Numbered from the stretch's first letter, positions 1 through 8,276 are shown. The stretch: 63,479 bases of DNA from an uncultured Lachnospiraceae bacterium (GCA_910579085.1 CAJTRU010000012.1:1-63479); one strand, 5' to 3'. Notes: generated by a model not told the origin, from the sequence alone. A program made the numbers and translations.

Positions 1-72
1 TCCCCATATGATTATAACAGTTTTTTTGCATTATGTCCAAAAGACTAATTGAAGTAATTTTTTAGAAAATAC

Positions 73-101
73 TTGAAAAAATGAAAACATTGTGGTACAC
101 T
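73..101 (+). promoter_or_regulatory. Sigma-A type promoter of secG
   Basis: TTGAAA at 73-78 and TACACT at 96-101 are separated by 17 bases, a good fit to a vegetative promoter. Transcription would start near 108 and give a leader of about 80 bases before secG. Inferred from sequence only. Confidence 0.55.
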
Positions 102-185
102 GTACAAGTACGTTGTTTTGTATTTTATACATACAGTGGTATTTTTATCTATATATTGGTTACACTGGAATGGAGGATATTTTTT

Positions 186-434
186 ATGATTAAGATGATT
201 CATGGCATTATGTTAATTGTATACATTATTGTATCTGTTGCATTAGCTGTTATTGTACTTATGCAGGAAGGCAAGCAGGCAGGACTTACAGGGGCAATCA
301 GCGGTGCTGCTGAAACTTACTGGGGTAAGAACAAGGGCCGTTCAATGGAAGGCGGGCTTGTGCTTGCAACTAGGATTCTTGCAGCAGTATTTATCGTGCT
401 TTCATTGTTATTAAATCTTAGTATTTTTTCATAG
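186..434 (+). CDS. secG: Preprotein translocase subunit SecG
   Basis: The 82-residue product has the SecG layout: an N-terminal membrane helix (residues about 5-24), a short Gly/Ala-rich loop with MQEGKQAGLTGAISG, and a second helix near the C-terminus (about 57-80). SecG is the small accessory subunit of the SecYEG channel in the cytoplasmic membrane. The ATG at 186 is chosen because GGAGG lies at 172-176. An in-frame ATG at 81 would begin inside the predicted promoter and adds an atypical extension. The secG-rnr-smpB-ssrA order that follows is common in Firmicutes and supports the call. Confidence 0.93.
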   Translation: MIKMIHGIMLIVYIIVSVALAVIVLMQEGKQAGLTGAISGAAETYWGKNKGRSMEGGLVLATRILAAVFIVLSLLLNLSIFS

Positions 435-501
435 ACATTATAGCTTTTTATATTAGTTTTTTCAATATAAAAGTTATTGGTAATGTTACGAAAGCTTAGT
501 G

Positions 502-535
502 GTGCAGCGTATGGATATTACGTTGCACTTTTTTT
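502..535 (+). terminator. Rho-independent terminator after secG
   Basis: A 10-bp stem GTGCAGCGTA/TACGTTGCAC (one G-U pair) with a 7-base loop is followed by seven Ts. It would end the secG transcript and separate it from rnr. Confidence 0.85.
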
Positions 536-674
536 ACTATATAGAAGAAACTGTTCTGTTTAAAGGCAGTGCGCCAGCAGACAGAAAGCCAGCCATATTG
601 CCGCTTTATGGCATTTGTAAATAAGCCTGGGCTTTATGTAAAGGCTAAAAATGGAAAACGGGGGAGGAATGGAT

Positions 675-3473
675 ATGACGAGAGAAGAACTGGATAGTAA
701 AAAGAAACTTATTCTGGAGTTTGCTGCATCAAAGACATACAGGCCTATGACTGTTAAGGAAATGGGTGTTGTGCTACAGGTTCCTTCTAAACAGAAAAAA
801 GATTTGAGGAAAGTGGTTGAGGAACTTTCGGGCGAAGGAAAACTCCAGGTTAACTCCAAAGGCAGGATTAAGCTTATGCCTGATAATATTAAAACTGGAA
901 AGTATATGGGGACACAGAGGGACTTTGGCTTTGTCAGGATTGAGGGTGAGGAAGAAGACATTTATATTGCGGGGGGACACGCGAAAGGTGCAGTTGATGG
1001 TGATACGGTAAGGGTTGCTATTGAAGAAAAAAGGAATGGCAGGAAACGTGAAGGCACTGTAACTGAAATTGTGGAAAGAGGCAATGGTGTAATTGTAGGT
1101 ACTTATTCTAAAAGTAAAAACTTTGGTTTTGTAATCGCAGATAACCAGAAATTTGGAAAAGACATTTATATTCCCAAAGCTTGTGGAAGGGGAGCAGTTA
1201 CAGGGCATAAGGTAGTTGTTGAAATTACGGATTATGGAAGTGGTGACAGGAATCCTGAGGGGCGCGTTATTGAGATTATAGGACATATTAATGACCCTGG
1301 AGTTGATATAAAATCAATTATTAAAGCTTATGGGCTTCCAGAAGAATATCCAGAGGCTGTAATGGAACAGGTGGAGAAAACGGAAGATACAGTTAGTGAA
1401 GCAGAGAAAGAAGGCAGGACTGACTACAGGGATTTACAGACTGTTACAATAGATGGCGAGGATGCAAAAGACCTTGATGATGCCATTACATTATCAAAGG
1501 AAGGAAATATTTACAGGCTTGGAGTCCATATAGCAGATGTAAGTTATTATGTAAGAGAAAATTCACCTCTTGATAAAGAGGCGTTAAAACGTGGTACAAG
1601 TGTTTACCTTGTAGACAGGGTTATCCCTATGCTTCCGCATAAGCTTTCTAATGGTATATGTTCACTTAACCAGGGTGAAGACAGGCTTGCACTTTCATGT
1701 GTTATGGATATAAACCAGTCAGGGGAAATTATAAGCCATAAGATAGAAGAAAGTGTTATTAATGTAGACAGAAGGATGTCATATACTAGTGTAAATAAAA
1801 TAATTGAACTGGATGATAAGGAAGAGCAGGAAAAATATAAGGAATTTATCCCTATGTTTGCCCTTATGTACGAGGTTGCTGCTATTTTAAGGAAAAGAAG
1901 GTTTAAACGAGGTTCAGTTGACTTTGATTTTCCAGAAAGCAAGATTATTCTTGATAGTAAGGGAAAGCCATTAGAAATAAAGGAATATGAAAGGAATAAT
2001 GCACACAGGATTATAGAGGAATTTATGCTTGCTGCTAACCAGACTGTTGCAGAGGAATATTTCTGGCAGGAACTTCCTTTTGTGTACCGTGTACATGATA
2101 CACCTGACAGTGAAAAAATATTGCAGCTTGGCATTTTTATAAATAATTTTGGCTATACATTAAAAACAGGGGCAAATGATGAAATACATCCAAAGGAAAT
2201 CCAGAAACTTTTAAATAATGTAAAAGGGAAACCAGAGGAAGCATTAATTAGTAAACTTGCACTCCGCTCAATGAGACAGGCAAAATATGCTATAAACTGT
2301 GGCGGGCATTTTGGGCTGGCGATGAAGTATTACTGCCATTTTACTTCACCAATAAGGCGTTATCCTGATTTGCAGATACACCGCATTATTAAGGAAAATA
2401 TACATGGCAGGCTTGAGGGTGGCAGGATTAGCCACTATAATAAAATACTTCCAGAAGTGGCAGAAGCATCAAGTATGCTGGAGAGGCGTGCAGATGATTC
2501 AGAGCGTGAGGTTGAAAAGCTTAAAAAAGCTGAGTATATGGAACAGTTTATTGGTGAAAGTTTTGAAGGCATGGTTTCAGGCGTCACATCATGGGGCATG
2601 TATGTAGAACTGCCTAATACTGTTGAAGGCATGGTCAAAGTTGCTGATATACCAGGGGATTATTATTATTTTGATGAAGAACATTATTGTATGACAGGTG
2701 AACATACAGGAAAGATTTATAAGCTTGGTGATAAAATAAAAGTTACAGTTGCCGCTGTTGACAGGATTATCAAAACAATTGATTTTATAATTGCAGAAGG
2801 TGAAGAAGAGGGCAGTGGAACAGCCCGCCTGGATAAAAAGAAGATAAAGAAAGCCAGAAAGGCTAACAGGGCAAAGGATAAAAATACGGACAGTACTGCC
2901 GCTAAGGAGCTTAAGGGTAAGGAATTAAAGAATAAAGAGCTGGCAATTAAGAAAGCTGCCAATAAGGAAAAAGCAGGACAAGAGAAAATATTAAAAATAA
3001 AAGAAACAAATACTAATGAAGATATGGAAATAAACCAGTTAGAGAAGGAAAAGAAATTTATTCCGCTGTTTGTGGCTGGAAAGGCAAAGAAACGTAAACA
3101 TATATCTGGCGTAAGGAAAAAGAAAAAGCGTGGTAAAGGGCTTAAAACAATTTTTGCCAGCCCGCTTGATAAAAGCATGAGAAAGCTTATAAGGAAAAAG
3201 CCAGTTATAAACGTTTCTGATGCACCAAAGCATGCTGTAAGGATTAATACGGGAAATGTTATTAAAGATGCTGTAATAACAGGTATAAACAAGAGCAGTA
3301 CCAGAAAACCTCCTAAGGCCCAAAACATAAAGAGAAGCGGCAAGGTGGCAAGCAGAAAGGCAGGCAGAAGACCTTTATATTCTGCAAAGAAAAAGGCTGT
3401 GCCAGGTAAAGTGCTTGTAAACAGAAGACGGATAATAGCATCAAAAAAGCGCAAAAGTTCCAATAATAATTAA
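675..3473 (+). CDS. rnr: Ribonuclease R (3'-5' exoribonuclease, RNB family)
   Basis: RNase R degrades structured RNA from the 3' end and works with SmpB/tmRNA in clearing stalled mRNAs. Visible parts in order: an N-terminal winged-helix-like segment, cold-shock-like domains (FGFVRIEGE, FGFVIADNQ), the RNB core with catalytic acidic motif DGEDAKDLDDAI and the family signature FTSPIRRYPDL, then an S1 domain (EGMVSGVTSWGMYVEL). After S1 comes an unusually long, highly basic tail of about 220 residues, rich in Lys, Arg and Ala. The ATG at 675 is preferred because GGGGGAGG lies 7 bases upstream; the in-frame ATGs at 651 and 669 lack a well-spaced site. It is followed directly by smpB. Confidence 0.93.
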   Translation: MTREELDSKKKLILEFAASKTYRPMTVKEMGVVLQVPSKQKKDLRKVVEELSGEGKLQVNSKGRIKLMPDNIKTGKYMGTQRDFGFVRIEGEEEDIYIAGGHAKGAVDGDTVRVAIEEKRNGRKREGTVTEIVERGNGVIVGTYSKSKNFGFVIADNQKFGKDIYIPKACGRGAVTGHKVVVEITDYGSGDRNPEGRVIEIIGHINDPGVDIKSIIKAYGLPEEYPEAVMEQVEKTEDTVSEAEKEGRTDYRDLQTVTIDGEDAKDLDDAITLSKEGNIYRLGVHIADVSYYVRENSPLDKEALKRGTSVYLVDRVIPMLPHKLSNGICSLNQGEDRLALSCVMDINQSGEIISHKIEESVINVDRRMSYTSVNKIIELDDKEEQEKYKEFIPMFALMYEVAAILRKRRFKRGSVDFDFPESKIILDSKGKPLEIKEYERNNAHRIIEEFMLAANQTVAEEYFWQELPFVYRVHDTPDSEKILQLGIFINNFGYTLKTGANDEIHPKEIQKLLNNVKGKPEEALISKLALRSMRQAKYAINCGGHFGLAMKYYCHFTSPIRRYPDLQIHRIIKENIHGRLEGGRISHYNKILPEVAEASSMLERRADDSEREVEKLKKAEYMEQFIGESFEGMVSGVTSWGMYVELPNTVEGMVKVADIPGDYYYFDEEHYCMTGEHTGKIYKLGDKIKVTVAAVDRIIKTIDFIIAEGEEEGSGTARLDKKKIKKARKANRAKDKNTDSTAAKELKGKELKNKELAIKKAANKEKAGQEKILKIKETNTNEDMEINQLEKEKKFIPLFVAGKAKKRKHISGVRKKKKRGKGLKTIFASPLDKSMRKLIRKKPVINVSDAPKHAVRINTGNVIKDAVITGINKSSTRKPPKAQNIKRSGKVASRKAGRRPLYSAKKKAVPGKVLVNRRRIIASKKRKSSNNN

Positions 3474-3502
3474 TACATTGAAAGGATATGGTTATTTGTA
3501 AT

Positions 3503-3970
3503 ATGGCAAAAGAAACCACTAAGTTAGTTGCGGGCAATAAAAAAGCATTCCATGAATATTTTATTGAAGAAAAATATGAGGCTGGAATTTCACTTGCTGG
3601 TACAGAGGTAAAGTCACTCCGTATGGGCAGATGCAGCATTAAAGAAGCTTTTATACGTCTGTACAGGGGTGAAATATATGTTTATAATATGCATATAAGC
3701 CCATATGAAAAGGGAAATATATTTAATAAAGACCCAATAAGGACAAGAAAACTTCTTCTGCACCGTCATGAAATACGTAAGATTGAAGGACAGATAACAC
3801 AGAAAGGTTATACAATGGTTCCTTTAAATGTATATTTTAAAGGAAGTCTTGTAAAAGTTGAAATTGGACTTGCAAAAGGTAAAAAACTTTACGATAAAAG
3901 ACAGGACATTGCTAAAAAAGACCAGCGCAGGGAAGCAGAAAGGAAGTTTAAAGTACAAAACCTTTATTAA
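3503..3970 (+). CDS. smpB: SsrA-binding protein SmpB
   Basis: The 155-residue protein matches SmpB throughout. It has the start MAKETTKLVAGNKKAFHEYF, the core GTEVKSLRMGRCSIKEAFIRL, and the basic C-terminal tail KKLYDKRQDIAKKDQRREAE, which in this family enters the ribosomal decoding centre. SmpB binds tmRNA and delivers it to stalled ribosomes. An in-frame ATG at 3488 would add five residues but sits only one or two bases after AAAGGA. The ATG at 3503 gives the family-typical N-terminus, although its ribosome-binding site is weak. The partner RNA gene, ssrA, lies about 1 kb downstream. Confidence 0.94.
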   Translation: MAKETTKLVAGNKKAFHEYFIEEKYEAGISLAGTEVKSLRMGRCSIKEAFIRLYRGEIYVYNMHISPYEKGNIFNKDPIRTRKLLLHRHEIRKIEGQITQKGYTMVPLNVYFKGSLVKVEIGLAKGKKLYDKRQDIAKKDQRREAERKFKVQNLY

Positions 3971-3993
3971 ATGCAGTTTAAATGGATAATTTG

Positions 3994-4450
3994 CAGTTAT
4001 CTTGTGTTGGTGTGAAACGGACGGTTTCTGTGCCAGAGCCAGAATATTCCGTACAGGGGCACGCTACTATAAGCCGTTATTGTACAATGCCATTTAGTTA
4101 AGGGGATATGCTGGAATTTAACAATTATGGGATACGCTGGCAAATCCAAAGTGCCTTCCATGAACAAAGCACGCTTCCGCTTGGACTCGCACGCAATGGA
4201 TGCATAAAGCCCTAAAGTACAGGGCTTAAGCACCAGCGGCTTCGTACAGCTTGTTCATGTAAGCACGTTTGGAATTTGCCAGCTAATCTAATCTTTGGCA
4301 CTTTCCAAAAACATTTCCAGCAAAATCCTTAACTAAATGACATTGCGCTACGTGGTTAAAGTGCCCCTTTTACGGAATAATTCATGGCATCTGGCACGCA
4401 AAACCTGTCACCACAAATTTACAATAAAACACAGAATAACCAGATAACTG
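3994..4450. repeat. Giant nested palindromic element, copy 1
   Basis: This 457-bp stretch can fold on itself almost end to end. The outer ends are CAGTTATC (3994-4001) and GATAACTG (4443-4450). The outer arm, with GGACGGTTTCTGTGCC and GGGGCACGC, pairs loosely with about 4360-4440. A middle pair is CAATGCCATTTAGTTAAGG (4085-4103) with 4327-4345, matching at 18 of 19. An inner pair, GCTGGCAAATCCAAAG (from 4136) with CTTTGG..TTTGCCAGC-type sequence at 4249-4283, leads to an apical AGCCCT/AGGGCT hairpin near 4210-4226. ORFs inside are short and are not supported as genes. The inner part recurs inverted at 41181-41464 and again within 40370-40537. Confidence 0.85.
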
Positions 4451-4584
4451 TAAATGGGGGTGGGTAATGATTTTGCTAGTCACTTATTATACAATGGAAT
4501 AATTGCTGTTATATGTTGTATTAATATAAAAATAACATCATTGTACTTCCGTTCGTCTAAATCCTCTGTCCCACACCATAATTT

Positions 4585-4869
4585 CCAGTTATAGTATTTA
4601 TTTTGCTTTTCTGTTGTGTTTTTTGTAGTTCTTATGGGTACAGCAGGTTCCTGGTGTTCCATCTAATATTATTCCATGACAGGGGCACTTCAGCACCGCC
4701 AGTGTTTGTATCCCGTTTTAAATATAAAAAAGGAACGGCAGTTTCTTTTTTATATTTAGGGATACTATGCACTGCTGCGTGGGCTGACGTAGCGGAAGCG
4801 TGCCCTGTAATGGAATGATTTAGTGGAACACTGAGAACCCTGCGTCCGTTTGCCAAAAAAGATAACTGG
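4585..4869. repeat. Giant palindromic element, copy 2
   Basis: This is a 285-bp imperfect palindrome ending in CCAGTTAT (4585) and GATAACTGG (4861-4869). The region at 4646-4687, with CCATGACAGGGGCAC, is mirrored by 4799-4840, with CGTGCCCTGTAATGG. The right arm carries GTAGCGGAAGCGTGCCC, also found in the copy near 14.5 kb. The centre (TTTTAAATATAAAAAAGG against a mirrored TTTTTTATATTTAGGG) is AT-rich. It lies between copy 1 and the ssrA promoter. Confidence 0.75.
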
Positions 4870-4898
4870 AAATTATCTTACACCTGCCAGATTTATTT

Positions 4899-4927
4899 TT
4901 GACAAATATCCATTTATGTGTTATAGT
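4899..4927 (+). promoter_or_regulatory. Sigma-A promoter of ssrA
   Basis: TTGACA at 4899-4904 and TATAGT at 4922-4927 have the ideal 17-base spacing. Transcription would start near 4934, leaving about 77 bases of 5' precursor to be removed from tmRNA. Confidence 0.75.
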
Positions 4928-5010
4928 ATAAAGACATATTATTTGTATATATTTTTAATAGTTGTTCCAGTGCCATTCCTGGAGATGGAACTGGGTTAAG
5001 CAGTAAACAA

Positions 5011-5350
5011 GGGGTTGTACTGGTTTCGACGGGTCTTTTGAAGATGGAGAAGCTGTCCGTAGCGGGCACTACGTTAAAAGTCCAACAAAAATATAAACGC
5101 TGAAGACAATTTAGCATTAGCTGCCTAAGCGCAGCTCACTGGCCTCCGCTTTCCGCGGCGGGGATAACCAGTGTCACCCCAGCGGAACACTCTGCTGCTA
5201 AAGCTTTGAAGCAGTAGAAAATTTATGAAGCTACTAAAGGGTAAAGCCTGCTAGTGGGCGTTGCCTGGAGGGAATGTCTAAACACTTGCTATGACAGTAG
5301 AAGTACATTGGATTGAGGTCCGGACAGGGGTTCGATTCCCCTCAGCTCCA
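5011..5350 (+). ncRNA. ssrA: Transfer-messenger RNA (tmRNA)
   Basis: tmRNA rescues stalled ribosomes by acting as tRNA and then as mRNA. The 5' end GGGGTTG pairs with CAGCTCC at the 3' end, forming the acceptor stem, and CCA is encoded at 5348-5350. The T-arm GGTTCGATTCC is visible just before it, and the 5' tRNA-like part has the typical ACTGGTTTCGACGGG. The tag reading frame ends INAEDNLALAA, with stop TAA at 5126-5128. The frame can be read back to at least NKNINAEDNLALAA (from 5084), but the exact resume codon is not certain. The gene follows smpB, with only palindromic repeats between them. Confidence 0.96.
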
Positions 5351-5355
5351 CTAAT

Positions 5356-5398
5356 AAAAAGCCTGTAAATTCTATACTTACGGGCTTTTATTATTATT
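5356..5398 (+). terminator. Terminator after ssrA
   Basis: AAAAGCCTGTAA and TTACGGGCTTTT form a 12-bp stem with a short loop, followed by a T-rich stretch. Confidence 0.85.
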
Positions 5399-5452
5399 AC
5401 ACCATGCATTTGGGCTTATAGTAATGGTGCGTAACTACACAGGGGGTGTTTT

Positions 5453-5806
5453 ATGTACATATCTTTATTGTTAAATTTTATTGTTCCATTTGTAATGGTT
5501 CTTACTGGAAGTATTATAAAAAAACATCCTAACCATAATATGCATAAACAAAACGGATATAGCAGCCCGGCTTCTATGAAATCACAGATGCACTGGGATT
5601 ATGCACAGAGTATTGCTCCTGGTATTTTTATTTCACTGGGGAAATACCTGTTTTTAGCTGAAGTCCTGTTAAATATTATTTTTATTATACTAAGGGTTTC
5701 TGTCCATATGTCAGTTTTAATAGGTGAGGGTGCAGGGATTGTATTTTTATTCCTTGGTTTTTATTATACGGATTTAAAAATTAATGAAAAATTTCCAGAC
5801 CAGTAA
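5453..5806 (+). CDS. SdpI-like small membrane protein
   Basis: This 117-residue protein has three hydrophobic segments (about 2-22, 56-80 and 84-106). The loop after the first helix, with HPNH..NGYSSPASMKSQMHW, resembles the conserved C-terminal region of SdpI-family immunity proteins (a small-polar residue, Gly-Tyr, Ser/Thr-Pro, Ser-Met, then Trp and Ala). SdpI is larger in Bacillus, so this would be a short form. No toxin gene is visible nearby. The start ATG has GGGGG about six bases upstream. An immunity role is inferred from similarity only; other membrane functions are possible. Confidence 0.55.
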   Translation: MYISLLLNFIVPFVMVLTGSIIKKHPNHNMHKQNGYSSPASMKSQMHWDYAQSIAPGIFISLGKYLFLAEVLLNIIFIILRVSVHMSVLIGEGAGIVFLFLGFYYTDLKINEKFPDQ

Positions 5807-5897
5807 AAATAAATATTAAAGGCTGGTAACTTAAATATTAAAGATAAGTAACCTGGTTATAAGAAATATTATGTATTTTTGCTGGAAATATTTTTTC

Positions 5898-5926
5898 TTG
5901 AACAATTAGCATAAACAGAGTATACT
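5898..5926 (+). promoter_or_regulatory. Sigma-A promoter of the 140-aa protein gene
   Basis: TTGAAC (5898-5903) and TATACT (5921-5926) lie 17 bases apart. Start of transcription near 5933 leaves little room for translation from the ATG at 5941, which supports the later start at 5986. Confidence 0.65.
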
Positions 5927-5985
5927 GTTTATAAATAACAATGAAACAATACAGTCTTAGCAGAAGCAGAAAAGGAGATATGCGG

Positions 5986-6408
5986 ATGGGCAATATATAT
6001 CTGCCAAAGCTGGTCAGCCAGAAGTACGATGAAACAATGGATTACCATATTACAATGTATGATAACCTGCCATATAGAAGGGATTCGGATTTCTGTGGAA
6101 TACAGCAGGTTGCATTATACAGCGGGCATATAATTAAGTATTATCTCTGCCTTAACCATAAGGATGCCTATGAGGTAGGCAACCGTGATGATGAGATAGA
6201 GGAGATACTGGCAATGGCACAGATAAATGAAGCAAAAAGGGCTGCTGCCCCTGCCAGGAAGCCAGCTAGCAGGAAGCATGAAGAAGCTGGTATTACACAG
6301 GAACAGATAAAGACTCTTTTACAGGATAAGGATATTCCTGTTGACAGTGATGATAATTTAGCCCCTGAAAATTCTGTCAACGCATTTGAAGGGGTTGAGG
6401 ACTGGTAG
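5986..6408 (+). CDS. Uncharacterised 140-residue protein
   Basis: I do not recognise this family. The N-terminal half is compact and contains aromatic and charged residues (YLPKLVSQKYDETMDYHITM, then a segment with DFCGIQQVALYSGHIIKYYL). The C-terminal half starts with an Ala/Lys/Arg stretch (AKRAAAPARKPASRK) and ends acidic. No signal peptide or membrane helix is seen, so it is probably cytoplasmic. The ATG at 5986 has AAAGGAG eight bases upstream; the ATG at 5980 is too close to that site, and the one at 5941 is almost at the transcription start. It has its own promoter and terminator, so it is a single-gene unit. Confidence 0.7.
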   Translation: MGNIYLPKLVSQKYDETMDYHITMYDNLPYRRDSDFCGIQQVALYSGHIIKYYLCLNHKDAYEVGNRDDEIEEILAMAQINEAKRAAAPARKPASRKHEEAGITQEQIKTLLQDKDIPVDSDDNLAPENSVNAFEGVEDW

Positions 6409-6431
6409 TACTTTAAAAACGGACATTGAAG

Positions 6432-6463
6432 AAGCGGGATGGTGTTCCCGCTTTTTTGTTTTT
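6432..6463 (+). terminator. Terminator after the 140-aa protein gene
   Basis: An 8-bp stem AAGCGGGA/TCCCGCTT with a short loop is followed by a T-rich run (TTTTTTGTTTTTT). Confidence 0.88.
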
Positions 6464-6569
6464 TAGATTTTTACTTTTTTAGTTTAAATAGTAGTATTCT
6501 TACTGGGTACTGTCTGTAATATATTAATAAATACAGGTTTTTTATTAAAAATTCCGGCAAAATGTTTAT

Positions 6570-6597
6570 TTGACTTTTTAATTGTGTATGATATAAT
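6570..6597 (+). promoter_or_regulatory. Sigma-A promoter of the ABC exporter genes
   Basis: TTGACT (6570-6575) and a perfect TATAAT (6592-6597) are separated by 16 bases, about 80 bases before the permease start codon. Confidence 0.65.
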
Positions 6598-6675
6598 CAT
6601 TGGAAGTAATAAATAAGCCTGCTGGCTGTATCAGGGCAAAGTAAAGAGAACTAGGATTGATGTAATGGAGAGAAT

Positions 6676-7461
6676 ATGGATATAAAAAAGTATATTAGGA
6701 ATTTCATGGATTACAAATATTTATTATTTGAATTAGTTAAGAAAAATATAAAATTAAAATACCGCCGTTCGTATCTTGGAATTTTATGGACGCTTGTTGA
6801 ACCGTTACTTAATATGTTCGTGCTTACTATAGTATTTGGGACATTATTTGGGCGTGATGACAGGACTTTTCCAGTTTTTATACTTTCTGGACGCCTTTTG
6901 TTTTCATTTTTTTCATCATCAACAAAAGCAGGCCTTAAAGCAATCAGTGGCAATGCAGCAATGATTAAAAAGGTATATGTGCCTAAATATATATATGTGG
7001 TTTCGGCAATTATTTCTAATTTTATAACGTTCCTTATATCGCTTATTGTACTTGTGGGTGTTGGGGCAGTTTTAAAAGTAAAACCTACAATATACCTTTT
7101 ACAGGCAGTTGTACCTATAATTATACTTTTGGTTATGTCAGTTGGAATAGGGCTGCTGCTCGCAACCCTTGATGTATTTTTCAGGGATATAGAATATATA
7201 TGGTCAGTGGCTACAACACTTATAATGTATGCATCAGCAATATTTTATTCAATAGACAGGGTTGCCAGTACTGGCAATGAATGGATATTTGAAATTAACC
7301 CTGTATATATGTGTATAGCAAATTTCCGTAATGCTGTATTATATGGGCAGCCAATGAATATGGTATATTTTGCCAGGTCATCAATAATAGCAGTTGTGCT
7401 GCTTGTAACAGGGATTATAATGTTTTATAAGAACCAGGATAAATTTATTCTGCATGTTTAG
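6676..7461 (+). CDS. ABC-2 type polysaccharide/teichoic-acid export permease (TagG/Wzm family)
   Basis: The 261-residue integral membrane protein has the ABC-2 exporter pattern. An amphipathic N-terminal segment contains KLKYRRSYLGILWTLVEPLL, the typical family signature. About six membrane helices follow, with FFRDIEYIW before the last helices. Proteins of this family form a channel moving lipid-linked polysaccharide or teichoic acid to the outer face of the membrane. The ATPase partner follows after 74 bases, and an LtaS-like polymer synthase gene comes next, which suggests a cell-surface polymer pathway. The exact substrate cannot be read from the sequence. Confidence 0.88.
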   Translation: MDIKKYIRNFMDYKYLLFELVKKNIKLKYRRSYLGILWTLVEPLLNMFVLTIVFGTLFGRDDRTFPVFILSGRLLFSFFSSSTKAGLKAISGNAAMIKKVYVPKYIYVVSAIISNFITFLISLIVLVGVGAVLKVKPTIYLLQAVVPIIILLVMSVGIGLLLATLDVFFRDIEYIWSVATTLIMYASAIFYSIDRVASTGNEWIFEINPVYMCIANFRNAVLYGQPMNMVYFARSSIIAVVLLVTGIIMFYKNQDKFILHV

Positions 7462-7535
7462 AATAAAATACAAGGGTAATATTTGCATTACAGGGCTTTA
7501 TGTGGCAGGCTGTTATAATAGTTCAGGAGGCTGTT

Positions 7536-8276
7536 TTGAAAGAGAATGTAGCGATTAGTGTAAAAGAAGCAGGCATGCGTTTTAATTTAAACCAGGAACA
7601 TGTGGATAATCTTAAAGAATATTTCATAAAAATATTAAAGAGGGATTTAAAATATAACGAATTCTGGGCACTTAAAGATGTAAGCTTTGAAGTGAAAAAA
7701 GGTGAAAGGCTTGGTGTCCTCGGGCTTAATGGTTCGGGCAAAAGTACGCTGCTTAAGGTAGTGTCCGGGGTTTTAAAACCATCCACAGGAAAAGTCCAGA
7801 CAAGGGGCGTTGTTGCGCCGCTTCTCGAACTTGGCGCAGGGTTCAGCCCGCAGTATACAGGCAGGGAGAATATTTATTTATATGGTGCAGTTCTTGGATA
7901 TAATAAAAGTTTCCTTGATGATAAATTTGATGAAATAGTAGATTTTTCGGGTCTTGGTGAATTTATAGAAGTACCTGTTAAAAATTATTCATCAGGAATG
8001 AAATCAAGGCTTGGTTTTTCTATTGCAACAATAGTTGAACCAGATATACTTATTCTTGATGAGGTTCTGTCAGTTGGTGATAAAAAGTTCCGTTCAAAAT
8101 GTGAAAAGAAGATAATGAGCATGTTTGACAGGGGGGTAACAGTGCTTTTTGTGTCCCATTCCCTGGAACAGGTGCAGAGGCTTTGTGACAAGGCTATTAT
8201 ACTTGACAGTGGCAGGCTTGTTGCACATGGGCCTGTTGAAAAAGTTGCAAGGGTGTATAAAAGCATGACAGGTTAA
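7536..8276 (+). CDS. ABC exporter ATPase (TagH/Wzt family)
   Basis: The nucleotide-binding subunit pairs with the preceding permease. Walker A (GLNGSGKST), the signature (SSGMKSRL), Walker B with its glutamate (ILILDEVL) and the switch His (VSHS) are all present. A TTG start at 7536 is chosen because AGGAGG lies five bases upstream (7525-7530). An in-frame ATG at 7500 would add 12 unlikely residues and has no visible site. At 246 residues the protein ends after the ATPase domain. It lacks the C-terminal carbohydrate-binding domain that some Wzt proteins use to recognise a capped polymer, so substrate choice probably rests with the permease. Confidence 0.87.
   Translation: MKENVAISVKEAGMRFNLNQEHVDNLKEYFIKILKRDLKYNEFWALKDVSFEVKKGERLGVLGLNGSGKSTLLKVVSGVLKPSTGKVQTRGVVAPLLELGAGFSPQYTGRENIYLYGAVLGYNKSFLDDKFDEIVDFSGLGEFIEVPVKNYSSGMKSRLGFSIATIVEPDILILDEVLSVGDKKFRSKCEKKIMSMFDRGVTVLFVSHSLEQVQRLCDKAIILDSGRLVAHGPVEKVARVYKSMTG

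Noticed and set aside
3997..4856. Short open frames on both strands between smpB and ssrA
   Set aside because: They fall inside the palindromic repeats, so frames appear on both strands by symmetry; no conserved domain or ribosome-binding site.
3994..4869. Palindromic elements considered as insertion sequences
   Set aside because: No transposase gene is present within them and no clear target duplication could be identified; a non-autonomous origin remains open.
5320..5350. tRNA-like T-arm and acceptor end considered as a separate tRNA gene
   Set aside because: It is the 3' half of tmRNA and pairs with the 5' end at 5011.
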